DNA from: Paenibacillus sp. PK3_47
GTDB taxonomy: Bacteria > Bacillota > Bacilli > Paenibacillales > Paenibacillaceae
Direction of reading: 5' to 3'
DNA length: 64,000 nucleotides
NCBI RefSeq assembly: GCF_023520895.1
Contig: NZ_CP026029.1
Location: 5,394,001-5,458,000 of the forward strand
The notes under the pieces were generated by a model that worked only from the letters and a program-made list of their open reading frames with translations, did no database searches and was not told where the DNA came from. A program made the position numbers and the translations under genes. Shown piece after piece: positions 42,951-52,055 of the stretch; the first letter of the stretch is position 1; every line of letters starts with the position of its first letter.

Positions 42951-44438
42951 ATGACCGACGACAACAATAATAACCAGACAACTTCAAACACCGGCTGGAA
43001 TTTCGATAACAGCTATGCCACTTTGCCGGAAGCAGCCTTTACGCTGCAAAAGCCGGTACCTGTCCGTGCGCCGCGAATGATTATTTTTAATGAATCGCTG
43101 GCTGAAAAGCTGGGACTCTCTTCAGAAGAACTAAAGAGTGAGGCCGGTGTTCCCATATTAGCGGGCAACCAGATTCCCGAAGGGGCCTTGCCGCTTGCCC
43201 AGGCTTATGCAGGTCATCAGTTTGGCCATTTTACGATGCTGGGGGACGGAAGGGCTGTGCTGCTTGTCGAGCAGATTACTCCGGACGGGGAACGTTACGA
43301 CATCCAGCTAAAAGGCTCAGGAAGAACCCCTTACTCGCGGGGAGGAGACGGGCGTGCGGCGCTGGGACCGATGCTGCGTGAGTACATTATCAGCGAAGCT
43401 ATGCATGGTCTCGGTATACCTACAACCCGCAGCCTGGCGGTGGTTGCCACAGGAGAACCGGTGATCCGCGAGACCCATCTGCCGGGAGCCATTCTGACCC
43501 GGATCGCCGCCAGCCATTTGCGTGTCGGGACTTTTCAATATTTTGCAGCGCGGGGTGTTGTCCAGGACCTCCGTACGCTTGCAGATTATACAATTAATAG
43601 ACATTACAAGGATGCTCAGTCAGAGGAGAACCCGTATCTGGCACTGCTGCAGCGGGTGATCCGGCGTCAGGCAGAGCTTATTGCCAAATGGCAGCTGGTT
43701 GGCTTCATCCATGGCGTAATGAACACGGATAATATGGCAATTAGCGGACAATCGATTGACTATGGGCCGTGCGCATTCATGGACGTCTACGACCCGGCCA
43801 CTGTATTTAGTTCTATTGACCGCCAGGGACGTTATGCCTACGGAAATCAGCCGGAAATTGCGGGCTGGAATCTGGCGCGCTTTGCTGAAACCCTGCTGCC
43901 GCTGCTGCATGAGGATGAAGAGCAGGCAGTCCGGATTGCTGAAGAGGCTGTCTCTGATTTTTATGAAATCTTTAATCGTAAATGGTTGGCTGGCATGAGG
44001 TCGAAGCTCGGGATTTTTAACGAAGAGCCTGAGGATGAACATCTGGTTCAGGAGCTGCTTACAGTAATGCACAACCACCGGGCAGATTATACCCATACTT
44101 TCCGCGCGCTAACTCTGGATCAGCCGGTGGAGACGGCTCTGAATGAAGCCCCGGAATTTACGGCATGGAAAAAACTGTGGCAGGCACGGCTCGGCAGACA
44201 GCAGCAATCAGCAGCTGATTCACAGCAGTTGATGCGGCACAGCAACCCTGCAGTCATTCCGCGTAACCAACGGGTGGAGGAAGCATTGGAAGCCGCTGTG
44301 GAGAGAGAGGATTACAGTGTAATGGAGAATCTGCTGAAGGTGCTTGCACGGCCCTACGCACACTCGCCGGAACAGGAAGAATACGCGGCAGTCCCTGCTG
44401 CATGCAATCAGCGTTACCGGACATATTGTGGAACTTGA
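42951..44438 (+). CDS. selO: Protein adenylyltransferase SelO (YdiU)
   Basis: A 495-residue pseudokinase-fold enzyme. Clear SelO blocks: LPLAQAYAGHQFGHFTMLGDGRAVLL, DIQLKGSGRTPYSRGGDGRAALGPMLREYIISEAMHGLGIPTTRSLAVV, FIHGVMNTDNMAISGQSIDYGPCAFMD. SelO transfers AMP from ATP to protein Ser/Thr/Tyr and acts in redox homeostasis. The selenocysteine of some homologues is not used here. ATG 42951 follows AAAGGAG. A terminator follows. Confidence 0.96.
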   Translation: MTDDNNNNQTTSNTGWNFDNSYATLPEAAFTLQKPVPVRAPRMIIFNESLAEKLGLSSEELKSEAGVPILAGNQIPEGALPLAQAYAGHQFGHFTMLGDGRAVLLVEQITPDGERYDIQLKGSGRTPYSRGGDGRAALGPMLREYIISEAMHGLGIPTTRSLAVVATGEPVIRETHLPGAILTRIAASHLRVGTFQYFAARGVVQDLRTLADYTINRHYKDAQSEENPYLALLQRVIRRQAELIAKWQLVGFIHGVMNTDNMAISGQSIDYGPCAFMDVYDPATVFSSIDRQGRYAYGNQPEIAGWNLARFAETLLPLLHEDEEQAVRIAEEAVSDFYEIFNRKWLAGMRSKLGIFNEEPEDEHLVQELLTVMHNHRADYTHTFRALTLDQPVETALNEAPEFTAWKKLWQARLGRQQQSAADSQQLMRHSNPAVIPRNQRVEEALEAAVEREDYSVMENLLKVLARPYAHSPEQEEYAAVPAACNQRYRTYCGT

Positions 44439-44453
44439 GCTAATGTACTTCAG

Positions 44454-44481
44454 ACCGTACTCTAACAGGGTGCGGTTTTTT
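44454..44481 (+). terminator. Terminator after selO
   Basis: ACCGTACTCT-AAC-AGGGTGCGGT followed by TTTTTTG. Confidence 0.8.
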
Positions 44482-44562
44482 GTTGTGCAGAAAGTTGAAC
44501 AAGCGCGGACACGGGGATAGGTGGGCTGCCATAGATGGTGTATAAAAGGGGTGCCTCCCGGA

Positions 44563-44951
44563 ATCAGCGGGAAAAGTCCCGTTGAATCGCTGGCAAACGG
44601 CCGCCGCACTGAAATCAACGGGAGAAATCCCGTTGAATCGCCGGCAAACGGCCGCCGCACTGGAATCAACGGGAAAAGTCCCGTTGGTTCGCCGACAAAC
44701 GGCCGCCGCAGTGAAATCAACGGGAAAAGTCCCGTTGAATCGCTGGCAAACGGCCGCCGCAGTGAAATCAACGGGAGAAATCCCGTTGAATCGCCGGCAA
44801 ACGGCCGCCGCACTGGAATCAACGGGAAAAGTCCCGTTGAATCGCCGGCAAACGGCCGCCGCACTGAAATCAACGGGAGAAATCCCGTTGAATCGCCGGT
44901 AAACGGCCGCCGCAGCGAAATCAACGGGAGAAATCCCGTTGAATCGCCATA
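44563..44951 (+). repeat. Tandem array of eight 51-bp units, each with a hairpin
   Basis: The block atcaacggga occurs at 44614, 44665, 44716, 44767, 44818, 44869 and 44920, with a variant (atcagcggga) at 44563: exactly 51 bp each time. Each unit has an 8-bp perfect stem CAACGGGA/TCCCGTTG with a 4-base loop, AAAG or GAAA, then gaatcgccggcaaacggcc and gccgca. The step is a multiple of three, so several frames on both strands stay open through the array. The region 44439-45107 otherwise holds a terminator at 44454 and no gene. Confidence 0.97.
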
Positions 44952-45107
44952 TAGCAGCCACTGAAACAGCAGAGGTTTCTTAGCTTTTAATATACTTTTA
45001 TTAAAATCATCTTTTACCACCGCCTCAGCTATCCGCCTGTGATACACTGGGATCAATTGTTGCCTTTTATCAATATTGATAAAATCAAATTTAATGGAGG
45101 TATGTGG

Positions 45108-45611
45108 ATGGAAACAATGTTCCGCTATAACTGGATGATCCGAGAGGAATGGTACAAATGGTGTGAACAGCTGAGTGAGGAGGAGCTCCTTAAGCCGCGT
45201 ACAGGCGGTGTGGGCGGGATTCTGAAGACGCTTTTTCACATTGCGGATGTCGAGTGGAGCTGGGTTATGTGCATGGAGGGCAAACCGGATTTTGAAGAGG
45301 ATTTTGCGGAGTACAGCAGCCTGCAGCAGGTGAGGGCATTAGATGCACGCTTCCGGCCTGAGGTGGAGCGGTTTGTCCTTGGCTGGCATGAGGGGCTGGA
45401 GCGGAACCTGCTGGAAGATCATTATAAGGCAGAAGGCGAACGCAGCCACGCATGGGGAGAAATTATGCGCCACATGATCGCCCACGAGATTCACCATATC
45501 GGGCAGCTGTCCGTATGGGCCAGAGAGCTGGGCAGAGCGCCTGTCTCGGCTAATCTGATCCGAAAAGGCCTGGCAGAGTTTCTCCCGGGCAAAGAATCAA
45601 CCGTAGGGTAA
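45108..45611 (+). CDS. DinB family protein
   Basis: A 167-residue four-helix bundle protein. The three metal-ligand histidines are visible in LFHIADVEWSW and MIAHEIHHIGQLSVWAREL. DinB-like proteins include thiol transferases (bacillithiol S-transferase group) and many of unknown role. ATG 45108 follows ATGGAGG by 7 bases. Convergent with the SgrR-like gene. Confidence 0.93.
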   Translation: METMFRYNWMIREEWYKWCEQLSEEELLKPRTGGVGGILKTLFHIADVEWSWVMCMEGKPDFEEDFAEYSSLQQVRALDARFRPEVERFVLGWHEGLERNLLEDHYKAEGERSHAWGEIMRHMIAHEIHHIGQLSVWARELGRAPVSANLIRKGLAEFLPGKESTVG

Positions 45612-45643
45612 TGTATATAAAATGGCGTACTGGGCCAGACCCC

Positions 45644-47353
45644 TCACAGCGACGGAGGAAACCAGAGATGGCGCAGGTCCACCCAGCCCTGGCTGTTGAA
45701 GGTAACGCCCCGCACTGAGGGAAGATATGCCGTTTCGATCGGCTTCTCATATAGAATATGCAGCTGATGACCTCGGGTCAAATGGTCTTCAATAATCCTG
45801 AAGCCTTCTGCTCTGGCCGCAGCATCGGGCTCCCGTGAGATCAGCTTCAGCCTGCCTTCGATATCCGCGCGGATCCGGGGCTCCATGTGCTGGGAAAGCG
45901 TCAAATATAAATCGTACAGCCGGAGCTGTTCATCCTGATCGCGCAGCAACGAGAATACAATCAGGTCGGACTGCAGGCGGACAGGACCCTTGAATTCCTC
46001 TGGGGAGACCGGTAACACGGTACTTTCGTACCCGCTGCGGCCAAGCTTCTCCGCCACATAGCGGGCATCTCCGGCATACTGCGGAATTGTGGCAATCTGC
46101 AGGTTTACCTTTAAATCCGCAGCCAGCGGACTGTCTGACGTCAGAGGACTGTCTTTCGTCAGAGGATTGTCTATCGAGAGAGTCTCATCCAGGCAGGACA
46201 AAATATCAGCACGAAGCAGGGGATCACTCAGTGGTCCCTTTTTTTTGGTGTTGCAGGTGACAAATTTACGCACCGAGGACTCGGAATGAATCCGGCTCAA
46301 GGCGCCGGAATTTTCTGCAGACGGATTTGGAATGACATGAAAAGACGATCCCGTCCCTGCCGCAGGCAGCGTAATCCCCCAAGGAACATAAATGACCTCC
46401 ACACGGTCGAGATGGGCCCGCCCCTGGAAATAGTAAGGAAACACCTCCAGCACACAGCAGTCATCATTCATCTCCACGACCTTGAAGGGACCTGTCCCTG
46501 CCGGCCGGCGTCCAAAGCTGCTCTCATCCTGATTCTCCAGATCACGGGGAACGATGGCAGCCCGGCTTGTACAGAGAAACGGAAGGAACAGCTCATTCGG
46601 CTGCTTCAGTTCAAAGCGGACGGTTAAGGCATTCAGGGCCTTCACCTTCCGGATTTCTTTGAATATAGAACTATAAAGTGTACGCTGCGAGGTTTTCATC
46701 ATCCGCTCAAAAGAATACACCACATCCTCGGCAGTCAGCACGATGCCGTGATGGAACAGCACCTCTTTACGAAGATGGAAAGTCCAAACCGTGCGGCTCT
46801 CATCCGCATCCCAGGCATGGGCCAGGCCGGGAAGCAGCTTGTCCTGCTTGCTGCTCCGGCTGACCAGCCCGTCAAACACATGGCTGGATACAAAAGACTC
46901 CGCCTGCAGATTCATATACAGCGGATCAAAGGTGTGGAGCTGCTGGGTGACGGGCAGGCGCAGGGTATCAATCACTTTGTCGCTGCGGATTTCTTCATGA
47001 TGTCCAAAGTAGGCCAGCAGCCAGCCCTGCAGCGTATCTTGAAGCGATGATGCGCGCGCATGACCGCGTATCCCTTCAAGAGCGCTGCTCATGTCTTTGC
47101 TGCTGATGGCCATCTTCATGGACTGCAGGGCAATCTCTTCGGCATCTGCCAGGAAGGCAAGCCGGGAGCGCCGCCCGCGGCCGCGGCTGGGTGTCCAGCG
47201 GATCCAGCCCTGCCGGGCCATTTTGCCGATGACATGCAGGGCATTGCGGTGCGTGCAGCCAAGAGTCTGTGCCAGTTCATCCAGAGTGACGGCAGCTTCC
47301 GGAGCTCCTCCATGCTGTGAATGCAGCTTCAAAAATTGGCTGTGCAGCTTCAT
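45644..47353 (-). CDS. SgrR-type regulator with solute-binding domain
   Basis: A 569-residue protein. The N-terminal 110 residues hold a winged helix (VTLDELAQTLGCTHRNALHVIGKMARQGWI). The rest is an SBP_bac_5-like oligopeptide/solute-binding fold (LAHAWDADESRTVWTFHLRKEVLFHHG, ELKQPNELFLPFL, RPAGTGPFKVVE) with no signal peptide, so a cytosolic sensor. SgrR regulators in enterics sense sugar-phosphate stress; the ligand here is unknown. Near residues 390-410 a six-residue repeat (NPLTKD, SPLTSD, SPLAAD) looks like a recent expansion. ATG 47353 follows AAAGGAGG. Divergent from the DUF4153/4173 gene, its possible target. Confidence 0.92.
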   Translation of the reverse strand: MKLHSQFLKLHSQHGGAPEAAVTLDELAQTLGCTHRNALHVIGKMARQGWIRWTPSRGRGRRSRLAFLADAEEIALQSMKMAISSKDMSSALEGIRGHARASSLQDTLQGWLLAYFGHHEEIRSDKVIDTLRLPVTQQLHTFDPLYMNLQAESFVSSHVFDGLVSRSSKQDKLLPGLAHAWDADESRTVWTFHLRKEVLFHHGIVLTAEDVVYSFERMMKTSQRTLYSSIFKEIRKVKALNALTVRFELKQPNELFLPFLCTSRAAIVPRDLENQDESSFGRRPAGTGPFKVVEMNDDCCVLEVFPYYFQGRAHLDRVEVIYVPWGITLPAAGTGSSFHVIPNPSAENSGALSRIHSESSVRKFVTCNTKKKGPLSDPLLRADILSCLDETLSIDNPLTKDSPLTSDSPLAADLKVNLQIATIPQYAGDARYVAEKLGRSGYESTVLPVSPEEFKGPVRLQSDLIVFSLLRDQDEQLRLYDLYLTLSQHMEPRIRADIEGRLKLISREPDAAARAEGFRIIEDHLTRGHQLHILYEKPIETAYLPSVRGVTFNSQGWVDLRHLWFPPSL

Positions 47354-47466
47354 CGAAGCCCGCCTCCTTTACAAAATAGGAAATTATCCGTAATTTCTTT
47401 CTCTTTTTCTTCTTATTTTATCAGCTAGAATCAGGATAAGAAAGCAAGGAAATGGAGGATATTACC

Positions 47467-48960
47467 ATGGATAACAATCATGCTGCTGCAATGGGACCGG
47501 CCGGCCGGGCGCTGCTTGCCGCACTGCTGCTGGCTGGAGTACACCAGTATTTGTTCTGGGGCAAGCCGCCGGGCGTTTCTTATCCGCTTTTTGTATGCCT
47601 GTTCTATGCATTTATGCTGTACTTTGCCAAGGATAAGCTCCGCAGACAGACCTTGTTTGGCTATGTCTGGTTGGGGTCCATAGTTCTGCTGTCACTTACA
47701 TACGGGCTGTTCAATAACTTTTTTTTCTACGGGCTTAACTTTCTCATGATTCCGGCGCTCATACTGCTGCATATGACTTATATGCTCAGCTACCGTAATC
47801 CTTCCTGGAGCAGCTTCAAGCTGATCGGCGCTGCAGCGGAACATTTTTTCGCCCAGGCGCCGCGGCATCTGCCGACGGTATTCAAGATCTTCCGCCGGCC
47901 TGGCGGAGACAGTGCCAAAAGCGAACGCAAGCAGGTGCTGATCAAAGTGCTCATCGGTCTTGCTGTCTCCTGTCCGCTGCTGATCATTGTGGTGTCACTT
48001 CTGTCTTCTGCTGACGGGGTGTTCAACCAGATGCTGAATAGCATTCCCGAGCTGCTGGATATGGTTTCCTTCGGTGAAGGCTTTACGCGCATCCTGTGGA
48101 TTCTAGTGCTGGGGCTGGGAATGTTCGGATTTTTATGGGGGTTTGTCGACTCCAAGGCTTATGACTGGAATGTTCCGGTCCAGAAAGGGGATCCGGTCCC
48201 TGAACCCTTCACCTTTAACCTGGACCCGGTGGTCATGACAACCATTCTGACGGTGATCAATGCGGTTTATGTGTTGTTTGTATGCCTGCAGTTCACCTAC
48301 CTGTTCAGTGCATGGGAGGGAATTTTGCCGGAAGGAAGCACGTATGCCGATTACGCACGAAGCGGATTTTTTGAGCTCATTCTGGTGACCGGTATTAACT
48401 TTGTTATACTGCTGCTGGCGCTGTACACTCTGGGTGCAGTGAAAACCGGGCTGCAAAAAGGAATCAACATTCTGCTCTACATTCTGGTTCTGTGCTCGAT
48501 GGTGATGCTTTATTCCGCCTTTACCCGGCTTGCGCTGTATGAAGAAGCGTACGGTTACACCTATATCCGCTTTCTGGTGCATGCCTTTATGATTTTCCTG
48601 GGGCTTCTGATGGTGCTCACCGCAATCCGGATCAGCCGGGTGAAGTTTCCGCTCGCCCAATGTTATATTGTGCTTGGCATGCTGTCCTACGTGTTGATGA
48701 ATTATATCGGGATGGATTCCATGATTGCGGACAAAAATATACAGCGCTACGAGGAGACGGGGAAACTGGATGCCGGATATTTAACGGGCCTGTCCTGGGA
48801 AGCCGTTCCGAAGCTGATTGAGTTCAGTAAGCAGCATGACGGGATGCTGGACAGCCAGCTGGCTGAAAAGCTGAAGCATAGAGGCGCAGAAGCCAAGTGG
48901 CCTTCATTTAATCTGGCGGAACACCGGGGCGAACGGGCGCTTGTGCGGTATTTTCAATAA
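47467..48960 (+). CDS. DUF4153/DUF4173 polytopic membrane protein
   Basis: A 497-residue protein with about ten to twelve membrane helices. Recognisable stretches are KVLIGLAVSCPLLIIVVSLLSSADGVFNQML, EPFTFNLDPVVMTTILTVINAVYVLFVCLQFTYLFSAWE and SGFFELILVTGINFVILL, typical of the DUF4153/4173 families. A soluble tail (about 80 residues) ends in EHRGERALVRYFQ. ATG 47467 lies 9 bases after GGAGG. Role unknown; divergent from the SgrR-type regulator. Confidence 0.9.
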   Translation: MDNNHAAAMGPAGRALLAALLLAGVHQYLFWGKPPGVSYPLFVCLFYAFMLYFAKDKLRRQTLFGYVWLGSIVLLSLTYGLFNNFFFYGLNFLMIPALILLHMTYMLSYRNPSWSSFKLIGAAAEHFFAQAPRHLPTVFKIFRRPGGDSAKSERKQVLIKVLIGLAVSCPLLIIVVSLLSSADGVFNQMLNSIPELLDMVSFGEGFTRILWILVLGLGMFGFLWGFVDSKAYDWNVPVQKGDPVPEPFTFNLDPVVMTTILTVINAVYVLFVCLQFTYLFSAWEGILPEGSTYADYARSGFFELILVTGINFVILLLALYTLGAVKTGLQKGINILLYILVLCSMVMLYSAFTRLALYEEAYGYTYIRFLVHAFMIFLGLLMVLTAIRISRVKFPLAQCYIVLGMLSYVLMNYIGMDSMIADKNIQRYEETGKLDAGYLTGLSWEAVPKLIEFSKQHDGMLDSQLAEKLKHRGAEAKWPSFNLAEHRGERALVRYFQ

Positions 48961-49045
48961 ATGCTTTTGAAAGATACGTCCGTATATGTTCTACTTAATG
49001 TATTGAAAATGCTTTAACAGTAGAGCAATAAAGGAGAAGTCAGTG

Positions 49046-49744
49046 ATGCAGTCCATTATAGATATCGGGACCGTCCGCAGTCTTGCCGCGCAGAATGGTC
49101 TTACGGAGATGTTCACACAGGAAGTAATAGACGCTATGGAACTCCGGCGGTATGCCGACAGGGAGGCAGTCTGCTCGGTCGGTGACCGGCTGGAAGGGAT
49201 GTTCATCCTTGTTCAGGGCAAGCTCAAAATTCATACCCTGCTGCCAAACGGTAAATCCATGCTGGTGCGGTTCGCCAGGCCCATGTCTGTCATCGGGGAT
49301 GTGGAGCTGCTGCGCCAGTATCCGGTAAAAAATGAAGTCGAGTCTGTCGGCGACAGCCTGCTGCTGGTAGCAGGGCGCAAGATGCTGCTGAAGGAGATGG
49401 AAGAGAACACGGCGCTGCTGCGCTTTTTGCTGGGGGAGCTGAGCCATAAAATGTACACCCTAGGCCAAACCTCGGCGCTGAACCTCCTCTATCCGGTGGA
49501 GAACCGTTTTGCCAGCTACCTGATGTCCCTGTTTGCAGACACTGTAGGCGGCCACCGCGTGGAAGAGATCCGCACCTCAAGCCTGACGGAGACGGCGGAT
49601 TTGCTCGGCACAAGCTACCGGCATCTGAACCGGATTGTGCACCGTTTTATCGAAGAGGGGATTATCGAACGCAAAAAGGGCCGCCTTAGTGTGCTCGACG
49701 CAGACAAGCTGGCCATGCTGGCGAACGGGAATTTGTATGAGTAA
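49046..49744 (+). CDS. Crp/Fnr family regulator
   Basis: A 232-residue protein. The cyclic-nucleotide-like domain (SVGDRLEGMFILVQGKLKIHTLLPNGKSMLVRFARP, SVIGDVELL) is followed by a C-terminal HTH (TSSLTETADLLGTSYRHLNRIVHRFIEEGII). It lacks the Fnr Fe-S cysteines at the N-terminus and resembles YeiL-like members. ATG 49046 follows AAAGGAG by 9 bases; GTG 49043 is possible. No obvious target nearby apart from the following GrpB gene. Confidence 0.92.
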   Translation: MQSIIDIGTVRSLAAQNGLTEMFTQEVIDAMELRRYADREAVCSVGDRLEGMFILVQGKLKIHTLLPNGKSMLVRFARPMSVIGDVELLRQYPVKNEVESVGDSLLLVAGRKMLLKEMEENTALLRFLLGELSHKMYTLGQTSALNLLYPVENRFASYLMSLFADTVGGHRVEEIRTSSLTETADLLGTSYRHLNRIVHRFIEEGIIERKKGRLSVLDADKLAMLANGNLYE

Positions 49745-49779
49745 GGGGTGGTCAGGAGCAATAAGAGGGAGAGGTTTCA

Positions 49780-50301
49780 ATGAAGGTCAGACTAAGCAAT
49801 TATAATCCGGACTGGGCCAGGTCTTATCAGGATGAAGCTGATTTTCTTAAAACTATATTTACGGATGAAATTGTACGCTTTGAGCATTTTGGCAGCACTT
49901 CAGTGCCGGGCATGAAAGCGAAGCCTGTCATTGATATGATGTGTATAGTTAAAGACATTAACCGTGTGGATGTACATAACAATACCATGATTTCGCTCGG
50001 CTATGATGCAGCTGGAGAATGGGGGATTCCTGGCAGAAGGCTTTTCCGGAAGGGTGGAGAAGAAAGAACGCATCATATCCATTGTTATCAGACAGACAGC
50101 CCGCAAATTGAGCGGCATCTTATATTCAGAGATTATTTGCGAGCCCATCCGGAAGAAGCAGCAAGATACAGCCGGTTTAAGGAAGAATTAGCGGAACGGT
50201 TTGACCATACCAGCGAATACAGCCCTGCCAAAAAGACATTTGTGCTGGAGATGGAGCGGCTTGCATTGGCTTGGTACGATCAAACCGGGACAAATAAGTG
50301 A
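49780..50301 (+). CDS. GrpB family protein
   Basis: A 173-residue nucleotidyltransferase-like protein (UPF0157). The start VRLSNYNPDWARSYQDEADFL, the core FEHFGSTSVPGMKAKPVIDMM and the end RFKEELAERF are diagnostic. The substrate is unknown; proposed links to CoaE come from fusions in other bacteria. ATG 49780 follows GGGAGAGG. It is 35 bp after the Crp/Fnr gene. Confidence 0.94.
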   Translation: MKVRLSNYNPDWARSYQDEADFLKTIFTDEIVRFEHFGSTSVPGMKAKPVIDMMCIVKDINRVDVHNNTMISLGYDAAGEWGIPGRRLFRKGGEERTHHIHCYQTDSPQIERHLIFRDYLRAHPEEAARYSRFKEELAERFDHTSEYSPAKKTFVLEMERLALAWYDQTGTNK

Positions 50302-50310
50302 CGGCTGACC

Positions 50311-51273
50311 TTAAAACTGAATAATCACATTCCCCTTCTTTCGTTCAGTCTCTACATATTTATGGGCATCCGGCAGCTGCTCCAAAGGATACCGGCGGTC
50401 GATCACGGCTTTCAGTGTCCCGCTGCTGGTGAGCTCCATGAGATACGTCAGATTCGCTTTATTTTGCATAAGCCCGGCCGTAGCCACAATAGCCCTTTTC
50501 CCTTTAAAAAGGGATGTCCACATCATTTGCATCAGGGTAGACATACGGGGTTCGGTAGTCAGATACATTCCGTTGGCCGTAAGCACACGCTTGCATTCTG
50601 GGAAAAAACGTTTGCCTACAGCATCAAAAATAACATCAAAAGCCTTATGTGTCTTCGTAAAATCTTCCCGGGTATAATCAATAACGAAATCTGCCCCTGC
50701 TGCTCTTACCAGACTTTCATTGGCACCGGAGCAGACAGCGGTCACTTCAGCGCCAAAGAATTTTGCCAACTGCACAGCGTAAATACCGACAGCTCCCGAA
50801 GCGCCATTGATCAGCACTTTCTGCCCTTTCCGCAGCTGAGCCTTATCTCTCAGAAACGTCAATGCAGTAGCGCCTCCATCACAGACGCCGACAGCCTCTT
50901 CAAAGGTAATGTTGTCCGGTATAACTGCAAGCGGGCTCTCTTCAGAGAGACATTTATATTCGGCGAAAGCCCCGAAGCTTTTGACGCTCATTCCCAAGAC
51001 GCGATCCCCCGGCTTAAAATGCTTTACTTCCTCACCGACTGCTTCAACCACACCTGCTAATTCAGTTCCTCCTACAGCAAACTTTGGCCGGGACAGCCCG
51101 TATAACAGTTTGATCATAAACGGATTGCCTTGGCGGAAGGCACAGTCAGACGGCCCTACTGTGGCAGCTTGAATGCGGATGAGCAGCTCCTTGCTTCCTG
51201 GCGACGGTTTCGCGGTTTCTTGCAGGGTAATCACTTCCGGCGGACCATACGAATGTTGAACCATGGCTCTCAT
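50311..51273 (-). CDS. NAD(P)H-dependent quinone oxidoreductase-like MDR protein
   Basis: A 320-residue zinc-free medium-chain dehydrogenase: MVQHSYGPPEVITLQE, ATVGPSDCAFRQG, GTELAGVVEAVGEEV, and the cofactor loop INGASGAVGIYAVQLAKFFGA. It probably reduces quinones or unsaturated carbonyls. ATG 51273 follows AGGAGGGGG; the longer open frame begins inside the promoter region. Divergent from a Crp/Fnr gene, which may regulate it. Confidence 0.93.
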   Translation of the reverse strand: MRAMVQHSYGPPEVITLQETAKPSPGSKELLIRIQAATVGPSDCAFRQGNPFMIKLLYGLSRPKFAVGGTELAGVVEAVGEEVKHFKPGDRVLGMSVKSFGAFAEYKCLSEESPLAVIPDNITFEEAVGVCDGGATALTFLRDKAQLRKGQKVLINGASGAVGIYAVQLAKFFGAEVTAVCSGANESLVRAAGADFVIDYTREDFTKTHKAFDVIFDAVGKRFFPECKRVLTANGMYLTTEPRMSTLMQMMWTSLFKGKRAIVATAGLMQNKANLTYLMELTSSGTLKAVIDRRYPLEQLPDAHKYVETERKKGNVIIQF

Positions 51274-51388
51274 GGGTTTCCCCCTCCTAACGGTAATTTT
51301 ACTGCAAATGGACATTTACAAGAGACCCCTGACGTAAGAAAATGGATAGAGAAGATGATAGCGGACAAGGAGATGAAGGCAAGGGACA

Positions 51389-51961
51389 ATGAAAGACATT
51401 CTGTACAAATACATGTCGAGATGGACTTCGCTCAGCCAGGAAGATCAGCAGGCCATAGTGGATGAAATCCGTGTGGAGGAATTTACCAGGGGGACTGTTC
51501 TCTTTAGCCAGGGAGATCATCCTGCGGCATGCTATTTCATCTTGAAAGGCTGTGTAAGGCAGTATTCGATCGATGAGGATGGCAGAGAGGTAACGTCAAA
51601 TTTTTATACCGAAGAGCAGGCCATCGCGATGTTTAACCAACACAAGGCGGATAAGTCATCGGAGTATACTTTTGTGTGCACAGAAGATTCGGTTATGGTC
51701 GTTGGCGCTCTGGATGCGGAACAGGACATGTACACCAAGCATCCTCAATTGGAATCCATGACCCGCAGAATGATCGAAGTTAACTTTAGCCAGGTCCAGG
51801 ATGAATTTGCTGCATTTATCGCTTCTTCGCCTGAAGAACGCGTCAAGACTCTTCTTGTCAAACGCCCCTTTCTTATCGACCGGGTACCCCAACATCAGCT
51901 GGCCAGTTATCTCGGCATTACTCCGGAGTCGCTAAGCAGAATCAAGAAGCGGATCCAGTGA
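51389..51961 (+). CDS. Crp/Fnr family regulator
   Basis: A 190-residue protein. The N-terminal cNMP-binding-like domain has FTRGTVLFSQGDHPAACYFILKGCVRQYSIDEDGREVTSNFY; the C-terminal HTH is HQLASYLGITPESLSRIKKRI. This is the common short group that usually does not bind cAMP. ATG 51389 has a modest AGGGACAA site. Divergent from the MDR gene at 50311-51273, a frequent pairing that suggests control of that gene. Confidence 0.93.
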   Translation: MKDILYKYMSRWTSLSQEDQQAIVDEIRVEEFTRGTVLFSQGDHPAACYFILKGCVRQYSIDEDGREVTSNFYTEEQAIAMFNQHKADKSSEYTFVCTEDSVMVVGALDAEQDMYTKHPQLESMTRRMIEVNFSQVQDEFAAFIASSPEERVKTLLVKRPFLIDRVPQHQLASYLGITPESLSRIKKRIQ

Positions 51962-52055
51962 GATTTTATCTGCTAGGAATACTGTTATTGTAGGTATGGG
52001 GAGGTTGCCCTGCATTGACTTAAGTCAATTATTATTGAATATGGAGGATCAGCAC

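Noticed and set aside
44220..45239. Minus-strand frame of 339 codons and shorter repetitive frames (44440-44961 minus, 44521-44964 plus)
   Set aside because: They exist because the 51-bp repeat is a multiple of three and lacks stops; several frames are open at once, none has a ribosome site, and the longest also runs antisense through selO.
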